Shown one piece after another: positions 35,929 through 45,005 of a DNA stretch of 64,000 nucleotides (positions are counted from its first letter, which is position 1; every line of letters begins with the position of its first letter). Under the pieces are notes generated by a model that ran no database searches, was not told the DNA's origin, and saw nothing but the letters and a program-made list of their open reading frames with translations. This DNA comes from Leptospira venezuelensis. Lineage in GTDB: Bacteria > Spirochaetota > Leptospiria > Leptospirales > Leptospiraceae. The position numbers and the translations under genes were made by a program. Location: NCBI RefSeq assembly GCF_002150035.1, contig NZ_NETS01000010.1:1364001-1428000 (forward strand), written 5' to 3'.

Positions 35929-38058
35929 TTATTCCGTGAAGTTCATTCTTTCGATCTGGCTATCCACAGGCTTCTCGCCTTCTACTCTTTCTCTTTTTCG
36001 ATATATCCCGTCGGAAGAGAGTAGTCTGGCTTTTACATTGTCCCTGATCTGAACGTCTAAGATCTTTTTGATCCTATCTTTATTCTTTGCATCTAATATA
36101 GGGAATAAGACTTCGATCCTTCTTTCAAAGTTTCTAGGCATACAATCCGCGGAAGCAAGGAAGATGCTCTCTTCTCCGCCTGAAAGGAAATAATAGATAC
36201 GTGTATGCTCTAAAAATCTACCTACGATAGAGATTACCGTGATGTTCTCCGAAATCCCAGGGAGTCCCGGTTTTAAGCAGCAAATACCTCTGATTATTAG
36301 TTCAATAATCACTCCGGCCCTACTAGCATTATACATTGCTAATATGATATGAGGATCTACTAAGCTGTTCATTTTGAAAATGATTCGTGCAGGTTTTCCC
36401 GCTTTTGCATTTTCGGTCTCTTTTTCAATGAGAGCTAAAAAAACTGTTTTCAGATTATGTGGAGAAGCTGCCAGTTTGTTCAGGAAAGGCATTTTCGCGT
36501 AACTAGTAATCGTATTGAAAATAGTGGAAACGTCTTCAGTGATTTCTTTATTTACGGTAAAAAAGCTTAGGTCTGTGTAATATTTACTGGTTGTGGAGTT
36601 ATAATTTCCGGTTCCAAGATGCACATAACGCACTAGGTGTTCTTCTTCTCTTCTGACGATCAAAAGCATCTTGCTGTGGATCTTGAGTCCTACTACTCCG
36701 TATACTACGTGAACCCCTCTTTCTTCCAGTTTTTGGGCCCACTTAATATTTCGCTCTTCGTCGAATCTTGCTTTCAACTCTACAAGTACCGTGACCTGTT
36801 TTCCGTTTTCAGCAGCCTGTCCCAAGTATTGGATAATAGGAGAATCTCCACTTGTACGATACAAGGTCATCTTGATCCCTAAAACTTTTGGATCCTCGCT
36901 GGAAATCCTGAGTAGGTCTTCAATTGCGCCGAAAGATTGATAAGGGTGATGAAGAAGTCTGTCTTTCTTTTTGATCGCGTCAAATATTTTCTCGGGGGAT
37001 TCGAACTTTAAAGTAGTCTTTTGTTGGAAGAAGGTGTATTTAAACTTAGAAGTATGCTCCAGTCCGTAAAAATACATTGTATCACTAATATTTAATATAG
37101 AAGATACGTCGAAAATTTCATGGTCCTGTAGTTCCATGAGTTCTTTAAGAGTGTTTCTTACGAAGGGAGAAGTTCCTTCGTATATATCCATCCTGACCGC
37201 GTCTCCCCAGATACGGTTCCGGATCTCTTTTTTCATAGTGATGAGTAAATCTTTTACGGAAGCTTCTTCATCTATGGAGATGTCTGCATCTCTTAGGATT
37301 CTGAAAGGATAAACTTCTTTTACTGTCATTCCGTAGAATAAGTCATCTACATGCAGTTTGATTATCTCTTCTAATGGGAAAAATCTTCTGGTCTTACCTT
37401 CTCCCTTGAGTTGTAAAAACCTTGGCAATACGGAAGGCACTTGAACTACGGCGAATAAATCTTTTTTTAATCCTGTTTTTTCATCGTCTGTAGTTAGAAC
37501 AATCGCTAAGTTTAAGGATTTATTAAGTATATGAGGGAATGGGTGAGAAGGATCTATAGAAAGAGGCGTTAGAATTGGGGAAACATCTTCTTTGTAATAA
37601 TGTTTAATATCTTCTATTTCATTTTTATTTAATTCATCCGGATTTAAGATGAGATGGATCCCATTCTCTTTCATCTGATCCAAAGTTTGGTTTAAAGTTT
37701 CGTACTGAACATTTACGAAACTTCTTACCTTATTGGATAGATCTGTTAAGATTTCCGAAGCCCTTTGGCCGTTCAGGCTTTTTTCGTCGTTACCTTCTGC
37801 TAGTAGGTTTCTCAAACCTGCAACGCGGACCATATAGAACTCGTCTAGGTTGGACTCAGTGATACATAAAAATTTAAGACGCTCCAGAAGAGGATTTTCA
37901 GGATCGTTCGCTTCTTCTAATACCCGTTTATTAAAATCCACCCAAGAAAGTTCCCGATCGAAAAAGATATCGGAGTTACCGATATGGATCGGTCCCTTGT
38001 TTCCATTTCCTCCACTTCCTAAGGTTTGGGTTTCGGGGGATTTTATCTTTTGGGCCAC
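35929..38058 (-). CDS. ppk1: Polyphosphate kinase 1
   Basis: PPK1 makes polyphosphate from ATP. 709 residues, full length. N domain DRELSWVDFNKRVLEEA, LERLKFLCITESNLDEFYMVRVAG; the autophosphorylated His near 460 in GLKIHSKMLL; HLGTGNYNSTTSKYYTDLSFF; and the second His near 619 in LEHTRIYYFLSGG. ATG 38058 is used. First gene of the ppk1-hydroxyacid dehydrogenase-small membrane-DUF374 run, all spaced by less than five bases. Confidence 0.97.
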   Translation of the reverse strand: MAQKIKSPETQTLGSGGNGNKGPIHIGNSDIFFDRELSWVDFNKRVLEEANDPENPLLERLKFLCITESNLDEFYMVRVAGLRNLLAEGNDEKSLNGQRASEILTDLSNKVRSFVNVQYETLNQTLDQMKENGIHLILNPDELNKNEIEDIKHYYKEDVSPILTPLSIDPSHPFPHILNKSLNLAIVLTTDDEKTGLKKDLFAVVQVPSVLPRFLQLKGEGKTRRFFPLEEIIKLHVDDLFYGMTVKEVYPFRILRDADISIDEEASVKDLLITMKKEIRNRIWGDAVRMDIYEGTSPFVRNTLKELMELQDHEIFDVSSILNISDTMYFYGLEHTSKFKYTFFQQKTTLKFESPEKIFDAIKKKDRLLHHPYQSFGAIEDLLRISSEDPKVLGIKMTLYRTSGDSPIIQYLGQAAENGKQVTVLVELKARFDEERNIKWAQKLEERGVHVVYGVVGLKIHSKMLLIVRREEEHLVRYVHLGTGNYNSTTSKYYTDLSFFTVNKEITEDVSTIFNTITSYAKMPFLNKLAASPHNLKTVFLALIEKETENAKAGKPARIIFKMNSLVDPHIILAMYNASRAGVIIELIIRGICCLKPGLPGISENITVISIVGRFLEHTRIYYFLSGGEESIFLASADCMPRNFERRIEVLFPILDAKNKDRIKKILDVQIRDNVKARLLSSDGIYRKRERVEGEKPVDSQIERMNFTE

Positions 38059-38169
38059 TAATTTAGTCCTACTTTCTTCTGGTTTAAAATGGACGGGTCG
38101 AGAGTCAAGTCTGCTTTCAGGAGGAAAGAAGCGGAAGATCCCCTCGATAACCGCTTCTTTCTGATTTTA

Positions 38170-38607
38170 TTAGCCTATCAGTTTTCCTGTTTCTCTTCCA
38201 TCTACCAGATAAGGATTTCGGACTTCTTTTGTTTTAGAGATCCAAACCTTTCCAGTTTTAGGGCAGTGGAAAGAGTAGAATTCGAACTTAGGTGCTATTT
38301 CCTTTACGGAAGAACATAACTCTGAGTATAAAAATTCTTGCTCTGTTCTTGAACCTGCCTTTTCCAATAATTCTGCAAAGGTTAAGGACTTAGCATATTT
38401 GATCCTTTCTTCAGCGGAACTTTCTTTGGCTCTACGGACCATTCCGGACAGTCCTTTAGGATTTGTTCTTTTGTCATCACTTGAAAGTAATTGCTCATGA
38501 AAGACTGCTAGTCTTTGGAATAATCTCAACTCAGAAGATTCTGCTGCTACCGGAGCAGAAACTGAAACCACAGATGCTGCGGCTATGTATGCGAAAACGT
38601 TGCGCAT
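38170..38607 (-). CDS. Unknown exported protein
   Basis: 145 residues. A signal peptide ending SAPVAAES, then a helical mature part (LRLFQRLAVFHEQLL; AEERIKYAKSLTFAELLEKAG) with two Cys (SELCSSV, SFHCPKTG) that could be disulphide-bonded. A GGAG precedes ATG 38607. No family recognised. Probably periplasmic. Confidence 0.72.
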   Translation of the reverse strand: MRNVFAYIAAASVVSVSAPVAAESSELRLFQRLAVFHEQLLSSDDKRTNPKGLSGMVRRAKESSAEERIKYAKSLTFAELLEKAGSRTEQEFLYSELCSSVKEIAPKFEFYSFHCPKTGKVWISKTKEVRNPYLVDGRETGKLIG

Positions 38608-38652
38608 AAAATTCTCCTATATTATAAAAACTAAATATATTTGGAGAAGTTT

Positions 38653-38973
38653 CTAAATAATAAGTCGGATCGTGTATAGATTAGAGTCGAAGGCTGAAAT
38701 ATATAATGGTGATTCGGAATCAAAGACTGAACGTAATGATTCAGAATAAGAAGATAGCCCGAAACTTCTCCAATATTTTGAAGTCGCTTCCGTTTCTATC
38801 CTTTCAGATTCCTTTTCCAAAACAACTAAGTTGGAAAGAGAAGAATGAGAATATTCTAAATGAAAATTTTGTTTGGAATGTTTTGTCCCTGCAAATAATA
38901 TTACAGTTTCGTTAGCGGATACTGCGAACGAAAAACAGAATACCAATAATCCTATAAAGGTCTGGACAAACAT
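38653..38973 (-). CDS. Unknown small exported protein
   Basis: 106 residues with a signal peptide (MFVQTFIGLLVFCFSFAVSANE, likely cleavage after SANE/VSA). The mature part has no recognised domain and is rich in Ser, with no Cys. It lies upstream of the exported gene at 38170 on the same strand. Small size and weak features keep confidence modest. Confidence 0.5.
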   Translation of the reverse strand: MFVQTFIGLLVFCFSFAVSANETVILFAGTKHSKQNFHLEYSHSSLSNLVVLEKESERIETEATSKYWRSFGLSSYSESLRSVFDSESPLYISAFDSNLYTIRLII

Positions 38974-39089
38974 TTAAAATTTGACCTGAAATTCAATCGT
39001 TGGGTTTCTTTTTTATTTTTAATAAATAGAGATTACCTTTAGATTTTAATATGTATTGACCTATTTATATCATTGCTCAAAATTTCAGC

Positions 39090-39599
39090 ATGATAGATCC
39101 AGAATACTGTGTCGCTTTGGCAGAATACAATCGTTGGCAAAACGAATCCTTATTGAATATTTCTGAAAATTTAAAACCAGGCGAATTGGAAGAAGATAAA
39201 AAACTATTCTTTGGTTCTATGGCAAAAACCTGGAATCATATCGTTATGATGGATCTTTCTTGGTTGGATAGGTTCCACTCTAGGCCGATCCAAAAATTGG
39301 ATTTTCAAGAGATGCAATTTTCTAATCTGACAGAACTCAAAAAACTTAGAACCGAATTAGATTCGACGATTTCGGAATGGGTAAAAACTATTACCTCAGA
39401 GTGGCTTACACAAGATCTGAAGTTTTACAGTTACATGTACAAAAAGGAGATCACATTGCCGATCTGGCTTCTGATTACTCATTTTTTCAATCATCAAACT
39501 CATCATCGCAGCCAAATCTCTACAGCTTTATTGCAAAGCGGATTGGACTATGGAGTTACGGATATTCCTTGGAATCCTTTCTATCCAAAATTAAGATAA
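39090..39599 (+). CDS. DinB-family protein
   Basis: 169 residues. The four-helix DinB/YfiT pattern has His in KTWNHIVMMDLSWLDRF and HFFNHQTHHRSQI, matching the usual three-His metal site. Such proteins act as metal-dependent transferases, often thiol S-transferases, though family function varies. The last codons run close to the SH3 lipoprotein gene (18-base gap). Confidence 0.88.
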   Translation: MIDPEYCVALAEYNRWQNESLLNISENLKPGELEEDKKLFFGSMAKTWNHIVMMDLSWLDRFHSRPIQKLDFQEMQFSNLTELKKLRTELDSTISEWVKTITSEWLTQDLKFYSYMYKKEITLPIWLLITHFFNHQTHHRSQISTALLQSGLDYGVTDIPWNPFYPKLR

Positions 39600-39616
39600 T
39601 ATATTCGGGAAAACAA

Positions 39617-39937
39617 ATGAAACAATTACTAACGTTCTTTTTAACTTTCAGTTCCATTTTAGTTTGGAACTGTGCATCTGTGGAAAAAGTAGAACCTCGA
39701 AAGATTGAAAAGGTAATGAAAGTCCATGCAGGTGGAGGTCTTCGTCTGAGAATCGCTCCCAATATAGATGCCAAAAAAATAGATCTGGTTCCAGATGGTG
39801 ATGTTGTGGAAACTTTCGGCGAGTCTGGAGAGATAGAGATCCAAGACGGTAAACAAGGTCGTTGGGTCAAAGTGAAGTGGAAGAAAAAAGAAGGATATGT
39901 ATTTGGCGGTTTTTTAGAATTTATCAACGTCAAATAA
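39617..39937 (+). CDS. SH3-domain lipoprotein
   Basis: 106 residues from ATG 39617; a longer in-frame reading from 39377 overlaps the DinB gene and lacks a signal sequence. MKQLLTFFLTFSSILVWNC is a lipoprotein signal. Mature part has an SH3b domain of about 70 residues (HAGGGLRLRIAPNIDAKKIDLV, VKVKWKKKEGYVFGGFLEF), typical for binding cell-wall peptide or protein. Likely periplasmic or outer-membrane anchored. Confidence 0.82.
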   Translation: MKQLLTFFLTFSSILVWNCASVEKVEPRKIEKVMKVHAGGGLRLRIAPNIDAKKIDLVPDGDVVETFGESGEIEIQDGKQGRWVKVKWKKKEGYVFGGFLEFINVK

Positions 39938-39978
39938 CTTTATACATTTTGAATATTCTCCTGATTTAAGGAAATCCT

Positions 39979-40776
39979 TTGAGAAGACTTAGAAACCAAT
40001 TTATAGATATTATTTCATTCCAAAACGCGGCTGGATATTTTGCGGCGATTACATTCTTTGTGAGTTTATTCTCTTTATTAATCGATCCTAAGATCGGTCT
40101 TTTGACTCCTAATATGCTTGATGGGGGAAAATGGTGGAATGCAGGGCTATTTGTTTTTCACCTACTTTCTCCTGCTGAGATTCTTACAGGCACGGTTGGA
40201 CCTTGGATCTTTCTTGTGATCTATACTTATTTTGTATTTTCTATCGGGAAAGCACTTGAAGAGGAAATAGGCTCTCTGAAGTTCAATCTGTTTCTATTTT
40301 CATTGATCTTCTTCATTACGATAGGCGGAGCCCTTTCTTTATATTATCCTTTATTCGTAGATACAAGGACTATAGGTTATTGCCTCTTACTGGCTTTAGC
40401 GATTCGAACACCAGACAAGGAACTTTCTATCATTCCAATTCGGATGAAATGGGTTGGAATCGGTTTGTTTGTATATTTAATTTTAGAGAGAACGGAAGAG
40501 GTGAGAGCATTCAACTCGATCCTACCTTGGGCTGGATTATTGTTTGGATTTTCCAATTTACTATTATTTTTCGGAAAAGATATTTTAGGCTCCAAGATCC
40601 GTGAACGTAAAACTTCTACTTGGAAAGCCAAACAATCTGAGATACGTACAATTCATAAATGTTATGTTTGTGGAGCCACTGAGGCTACAGATCCTCAATT
40701 GGAATTCCGCTATTGTGTAAATTGTGAAGATAAGGAATATTGTGAGAAACATCTTCATGATCATGTACACTCTTAA
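39979..40776 (+). CDS. Rhomboid-like membrane protein with C-terminal zinc-binding tail
   Basis: 265 residues with about six transmembrane segments, then a soluble tail. GGKWWNAGLFVFHLL and YCLLLALAIRTPDKELSIIPIRMKWVGIGL have the rhomboid-fold pattern, but the GxSG active-site motif is absent (TIGY) and the catalytic His is not obvious, so proteolysis is unlikely. The tail has CYVCG, RYCVNCED, YCEKHLHDHVH, a possible zinc ribbon. Start TTG 39979 with AAGGA about six bases before. Function unknown. Confidence 0.65.
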   Translation: MRRLRNQFIDIISFQNAAGYFAAITFFVSLFSLLIDPKIGLLTPNMLDGGKWWNAGLFVFHLLSPAEILTGTVGPWIFLVIYTYFVFSIGKALEEEIGSLKFNLFLFSLIFFITIGGALSLYYPLFVDTRTIGYCLLLALAIRTPDKELSIIPIRMKWVGIGLFVYLILERTEEVRAFNSILPWAGLLFGFSNLLLFFGKDILGSKIRERKTSTWKAKQSEIRTIHKCYVCGATEATDPQLEFRYCVNCEDKEYCEKHLHDHVHS

Positions 40777-40940
40777 GAAAACTTAATTTTATCCCTTAAG
40801 CGCGGATTTTGTATTCTTTCTGACCTTGTAAATTGTTCAATTTTTTGAAACCGGATTGACTTTCTTTAGGTAAGATATGAAATTTTCCGGCACTTCGAAA
40901 TTCCCTTAGGCCGAAAGGGGATTTTCTAGGAAAACCTTCC

Positions 40941-43900
40941 GTGAATTCGATCGTTTACTGGTTTGAAGAATTATTCACATCTCTTCCTTTGTCTTTTTTA
41001 GACATTTGGGGCAGGTTCGGCTTTATAGTCGGGATCTTTTTAATGATCTGCGCCTATGGAGGTTTTACTTTTTATCCTGGCGGTAAATTTGGTTTCGGTC
41101 GCCAAAAACAAAGTTGGGATACCCAGGCTTTTTTAAGCATTCCATTCACATTCGTTTTTATCTTTATTACAGGTTATATCGGTTCCTTTATCGTTCTGGT
41201 TCCAGGTGCACAGACTTTCGAGTCTCTAAAGGATCTAACAGTTTTTCTTTGTATTCTTTTGTTCGGATATCCCGCACTTCTTGCCGTACCTTTTGCTTAT
41301 GGACTCTCGGATTTGATCGAGGGTGTTCCCCCCGATTTTTTATTCGATTGGCTATTGGGTTATTTTATCAATCCATCTTGCTTCTGGGTTGCTTACCAGT
41401 TGATCGGAAGGGATCCGGATTTCAAAAAATTGAAAACCTGGGGACTATATTCAATATTCGTAATTATCTTTATGAGTATAGAACCTCAACTTTGGGGATA
41501 TATTTGTTCAGAACAATTTACTCGCGAAATCTCGTACCATAATATTACTCCTGCGCTATTCTTTACGACAGGGGTAACTTGGGTGGTTGCTCCTTTTGCG
41601 ATGTTGCTTGTACTGCCTATTGCTAAAAAGTACGGATTATTTTGGGCGGAGATCCCTGGTCATACAAGAGAACTAATCTTAAGTTATAAAGAATGGTACT
41701 GGCAGGAAGAAAAATTCGGCAAGGATGGAATTCCTGTTGGTCAAGGACTTCCAATTCGGATGTTCTTGGTAACTCCATTCATTCTTTTAGTATTAATCAT
41801 GGTAGCTGCTACTGCGTATCTGACTTTAAGAAGTTCAGAAGCAGCTTCTGGGAAACTTGCCTCCAGGTTACACCAAGAGATCTCAGAGAATATTAATCTC
41901 AGGCTGGATGATTATCTCGCTCGATCTGTTCAAAAAAAGCCGGAAGAGATTTCGCTTTTGTTGAAAAATACAAATATAGCCAGGCATGGCAGGGCTTTCA
42001 TAGTAGATAGAGAAACTAGAATAATCGCCTCTTCAGATTTACGTTTTAGTAATATTGGCTCTGCCTCGGAGAGCGGGGACCCTGTAGTTCGAAACTCTAT
42101 CTTGTCCGTTCTGAAGGATTATGGAGATCTATATTCAGTCAGAGCGGTATTTCAGTTCAGATTCGATGTAGTAAACGCAAAACCTGTTTCCAGAGAGACC
42201 TGGCTTACTCAGGTAACTCCGTACAAAGATAATGCGGGAGAATACGATTGGATAGTAATCACCGCAATGCCTGCTTCCTACTATTTGGAAGGTGTACAAA
42301 TCGGAAATAGTGAATCAGCAAAAGTATTCGCGATTGCCTTAACCCTTTCTCTTTTAATTGCAGCTTTTCTGGCAGGCATTGTTACATCACCAATTCGTAA
42401 TATTTCCCGAGCCACGAGGGCTATGGCAGAAGGGGATTTCTCACAAAGAGTACCTACTAGTAAATTAGAAGAGATTGGCATTCTGGCGTTTTCTTTTAAT
42501 CATATGGCAGAACAGCTGCAAGAGGCATTTCGTAGGACTAAAGATAGTGAAGAGCAATACAAAGATCTTGTAGACACAACTCCAGGTATCGTTTGGGAAG
42601 CGGATGCGATTACTTTTAATTTTACATTTGTGAGTAAGCAGGCAGTCGATCTGCTCGGGTATTCAATAGAAGATTGGAAAACGCCCGGATTCTGGGCGGA
42701 TCATATTCATCCGGAAGATAAGGATTATGCTGTAAATTATTGTGTCGCATGTACGGGAAGACTGGAAGCCCACGATTTCGAATATCGGTTCTTAAGGAAA
42801 GATGGAACTGTCATTTGGCTCCGGGACATGGTGAAGGTGATTTCTGAGGGTAATAAGGAAAAATGGCTTCGCGGAGTAATGGTAGATATTACCGAGCGTA
42901 AAAATTTCGAAGAGAAGTTTTTAGAAAGGAACAGATTTATCGAGTCTATTCTGGATATTAGTCCTGACATATTATATATATATGATATACGTGATAAGAA
43001 GAATATATACAGTAATATAGGGGTAGAAAGATTATTAGGATATTCTGTGGAAGAGATCCAAAAAATGGGGAATTCTCTTCTTAAATCGCTTATGCACCCT
43101 GATGATTATCAGCAGTATTTAACTAATATTATTCCAAGATATTTGAATGCTTTGGACAGAGATGTAGTAGAGCACCAATATAGAATGCATCATAAAGATC
43201 AAAAATGGCGTTGGTTTGTTTCAAGGGAACTTGTCTACAAAAGGGATCCAGAAGGAATTCCAACTCAAATTTTTGGAATTTCCAACGACATTACCAAGAG
43301 TAAAGAAGCAGAAGAAACTATTCTGGATCTAAATGCTAATCTGGAAAGAAAGATCGATCAGAGGACGGAAGAATTAAAAAGAACAAATGAAAATCTAAAA
43401 GAATCTTTGGAATATCAAAAGAAGATATCCAAAGAATTGAATGAAACGCAAAGCCAGCTCCTTCTTTCCGAAAAATTAGCCGCGTTAGGTCAGCTTGCTG
43501 CGGGAATGACTCATGAATTAAATACTCCTTTAGGAGCGATCGTTTCTTCTAATAGAGCAATTTTAGATATTTTATACGAAGAAATTAAGGAAATACCAGA
43601 CCTTCTTCTTTCTTTAAATAAGACAGAAGTAGAACATTTCAAATTTCTGTTAGATGAAAGTTTAAAGGAAATTTCTCAAGCAGAGATTTTGCCGAACCGT
43701 TCCTTGCGAAGGGAGCTTGTTCGTGTCTTCAAAGAGGCCTCAGTTACCGATCCTGAGAATGTTGCAAATATGATCTTGGAATTGGGAATCCATAGATTAG
43801 GGGAAAAACTTCCAGAGCTATTGAAGACCGGAAATTCTTTGAAAATTTTGAATGCGGTTTCTTCTATTGCGTCTGTTGTTAGATTTAGTAATGTAATCTC

Positions 43901-44450
43901 TATTGCGACTGGAAAGGCATCCTATGTGGTAGATGCTCTTAAAAATTATCTGAACCCAGGAGCGCATAACGGACAGGAGGAACTTGTCCCGGTTGATATT
44001 GAGGTGGAGCTTGAAACAATCATTGCTCTATATCATAATAAGATCAAATACGGTGTAGAAGTAATTAAACATTATCGGACGAATGAACTTTGTTTAGGAG
44101 ATCCTGATAAGCTGAATCAAGTATGGATCAATCTATTAAATAATGGATTGCAGGCCATGAATTATAAAGGTAAAATCGAAATTTCGATAGAGAAAAGAGA
44201 ATCCTGGATTATAGTTTCTTTCACAGATTCCGGTTCTGGGATTTCAAAAGAGATCCAAGATAAAATTTTTGATCCGTTCTTCACGACTAAAAATCCTGGA
44301 GAAGGTATCGGTCTTGGTCTGGACATCTGCAAGAAGATCATAGAAAAGATGGGCGGAAAAATAGAGTTTGAGAGCGAACCAGGACGCACTAGGTTTGAAG
44401 TTTGGCTGAAACCAGCGAACCGTAAAAAAGAGGAATCTATTGGAAACTGA
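40941..44450 (+). CDS. Large membrane sensor histidine kinase
   Basis: 1169 residues. Roughly eight N-terminal membrane helices (about 1-310), an extracytoplasmic Cache-like domain (about 320-455, HGRAFIVDRETRIIASS), one helix, HAMP (about 480-535), two PAS-PAC domains (about 545-800), a coiled coil, HisKA with His near 858 (GMTHELNTPLGAIVSS) and an insert of over 100 residues, then HATPase (DSGSGISKEIQDKIF, GLGLDICKKI). Start is GTG 40941 with AGGAAAA upstream. The next gene is a stand-alone receiver overlapping by 11 bases, its likely partner. Confidence 0.92.
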   Translation: MNSIVYWFEELFTSLPLSFLDIWGRFGFIVGIFLMICAYGGFTFYPGGKFGFGRQKQSWDTQAFLSIPFTFVFIFITGYIGSFIVLVPGAQTFESLKDLTVFLCILLFGYPALLAVPFAYGLSDLIEGVPPDFLFDWLLGYFINPSCFWVAYQLIGRDPDFKKLKTWGLYSIFVIIFMSIEPQLWGYICSEQFTREISYHNITPALFFTTGVTWVVAPFAMLLVLPIAKKYGLFWAEIPGHTRELILSYKEWYWQEEKFGKDGIPVGQGLPIRMFLVTPFILLVLIMVAATAYLTLRSSEAASGKLASRLHQEISENINLRLDDYLARSVQKKPEEISLLLKNTNIARHGRAFIVDRETRIIASSDLRFSNIGSASESGDPVVRNSILSVLKDYGDLYSVRAVFQFRFDVVNAKPVSRETWLTQVTPYKDNAGEYDWIVITAMPASYYLEGVQIGNSESAKVFAIALTLSLLIAAFLAGIVTSPIRNISRATRAMAEGDFSQRVPTSKLEEIGILAFSFNHMAEQLQEAFRRTKDSEEQYKDLVDTTPGIVWEADAITFNFTFVSKQAVDLLGYSIEDWKTPGFWADHIHPEDKDYAVNYCVACTGRLEAHDFEYRFLRKDGTVIWLRDMVKVISEGNKEKWLRGVMVDITERKNFEEKFLERNRFIESILDISPDILYIYDIRDKKNIYSNIGVERLLGYSVEEIQKMGNSLLKSLMHPDDYQQYLTNIIPRYLNALDRDVVEHQYRMHHKDQKWRWFVSRELVYKRDPEGIPTQIFGISNDITKSKEAEETILDLNANLERKIDQRTEELKRTNENLKESLEYQKKISKELNETQSQLLLSEKLAALGQLAAGMTHELNTPLGAIVSSNRAILDILYEEIKEIPDLLLSLNKTEVEHFKFLLDESLKEISQAEILPNRSLRRELVRVFKEASVTDPENVANMILELGIHRLGEKLPELLKTGNSLKILNAVSSIASVVRFSNVISIATGKASYVVDALKNYLNPGAHNGQEELVPVDIEVELETIIALYHNKIKYGVEVIKHYRTNELCLGDPDKLNQVWINLLNNGLQAMNYKGKIEISIEKRESWIIVSFTDSGSGISKEIQDKIFDPFFTTKNPGEGIGLGLDICKKIIEKMGGKIEFESEPGRTRFEVWLKPANRKKEESIGN

Positions 44451-44847
44451 AACATCACAAAATGCGATCCTATGCGTGGATGACGAGGCGATCATCTTAA
44501 TTACCTTACAAAAGGAATTAAAGAAACAGCTTGGAAATTTATTCCAATATGAAACTGCCTTAAACGCGGAAGAAGCCATGGAAGTTATCGATGATCTAGT
44601 TAGCTCGGGAGTGAACGTGATCCTAATCCTTTCCGATTGGTTGATGCCAGGGATTAAGGGAGATGAGTTTTTAATTTTAGTTCACCGAAAGTATCCAAAG
44701 ATCCGATCCATTTTGATAACTGGGCATGTGGACGCGGCAGCTGTGGACAGGGTCAAAAAAGAAGCGGGTACTTATACGGTGATCCCGAAACCTTGGGACG
44801 TGAATAAACTAATGGAAGCCGTTCGAGTTTGCTGTAATTTAAATTAG
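44440..44847 (+). CDS. Single-domain response regulator
   Basis: 135 residues, only a receiver domain: AILCVDDEAIILITLQKEL, phospho-Asp in LILSDWLMPGIKGDEF, and KPWDVNKL after the Lys. No output domain. Start TTG 44440 lies inside the kinase stop region, so translation is coupled. It probably takes phosphate from the large kinase upstream and acts by protein contact or phosphorelay. Confidence 0.92.
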   Translation: METETSQNAILCVDDEAIILITLQKELKKQLGNLFQYETALNAEEAMEVIDDLVSSGVNVILILSDWLMPGIKGDEFLILVHRKYPKIRSILITGHVDAAAVDRVKKEAGTYTVIPKPWDVNKLMEAVRVCCNLN

Positions 44848-45005
44848 AGCGAACGTTATGAAAATCACCTCAAGAAACACTTTATCCAGTTTAATATTTT
44901 GCCCTTCAAACTAACACCGGTTCATTCGGATACTTCTATCTTGAAAACGAATTGACCTTTCCTTTTCTAAGAAGATACTTTATCTCTTAAAGGAATCTTC
45001 TAATC

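Noticed and set aside
39377..39616. Upstream extension of the SH3 lipoprotein frame
   Set aside because: Overlaps DinB on the same strand. The lipoprotein signal starts at 39617, so the extension is not coding.
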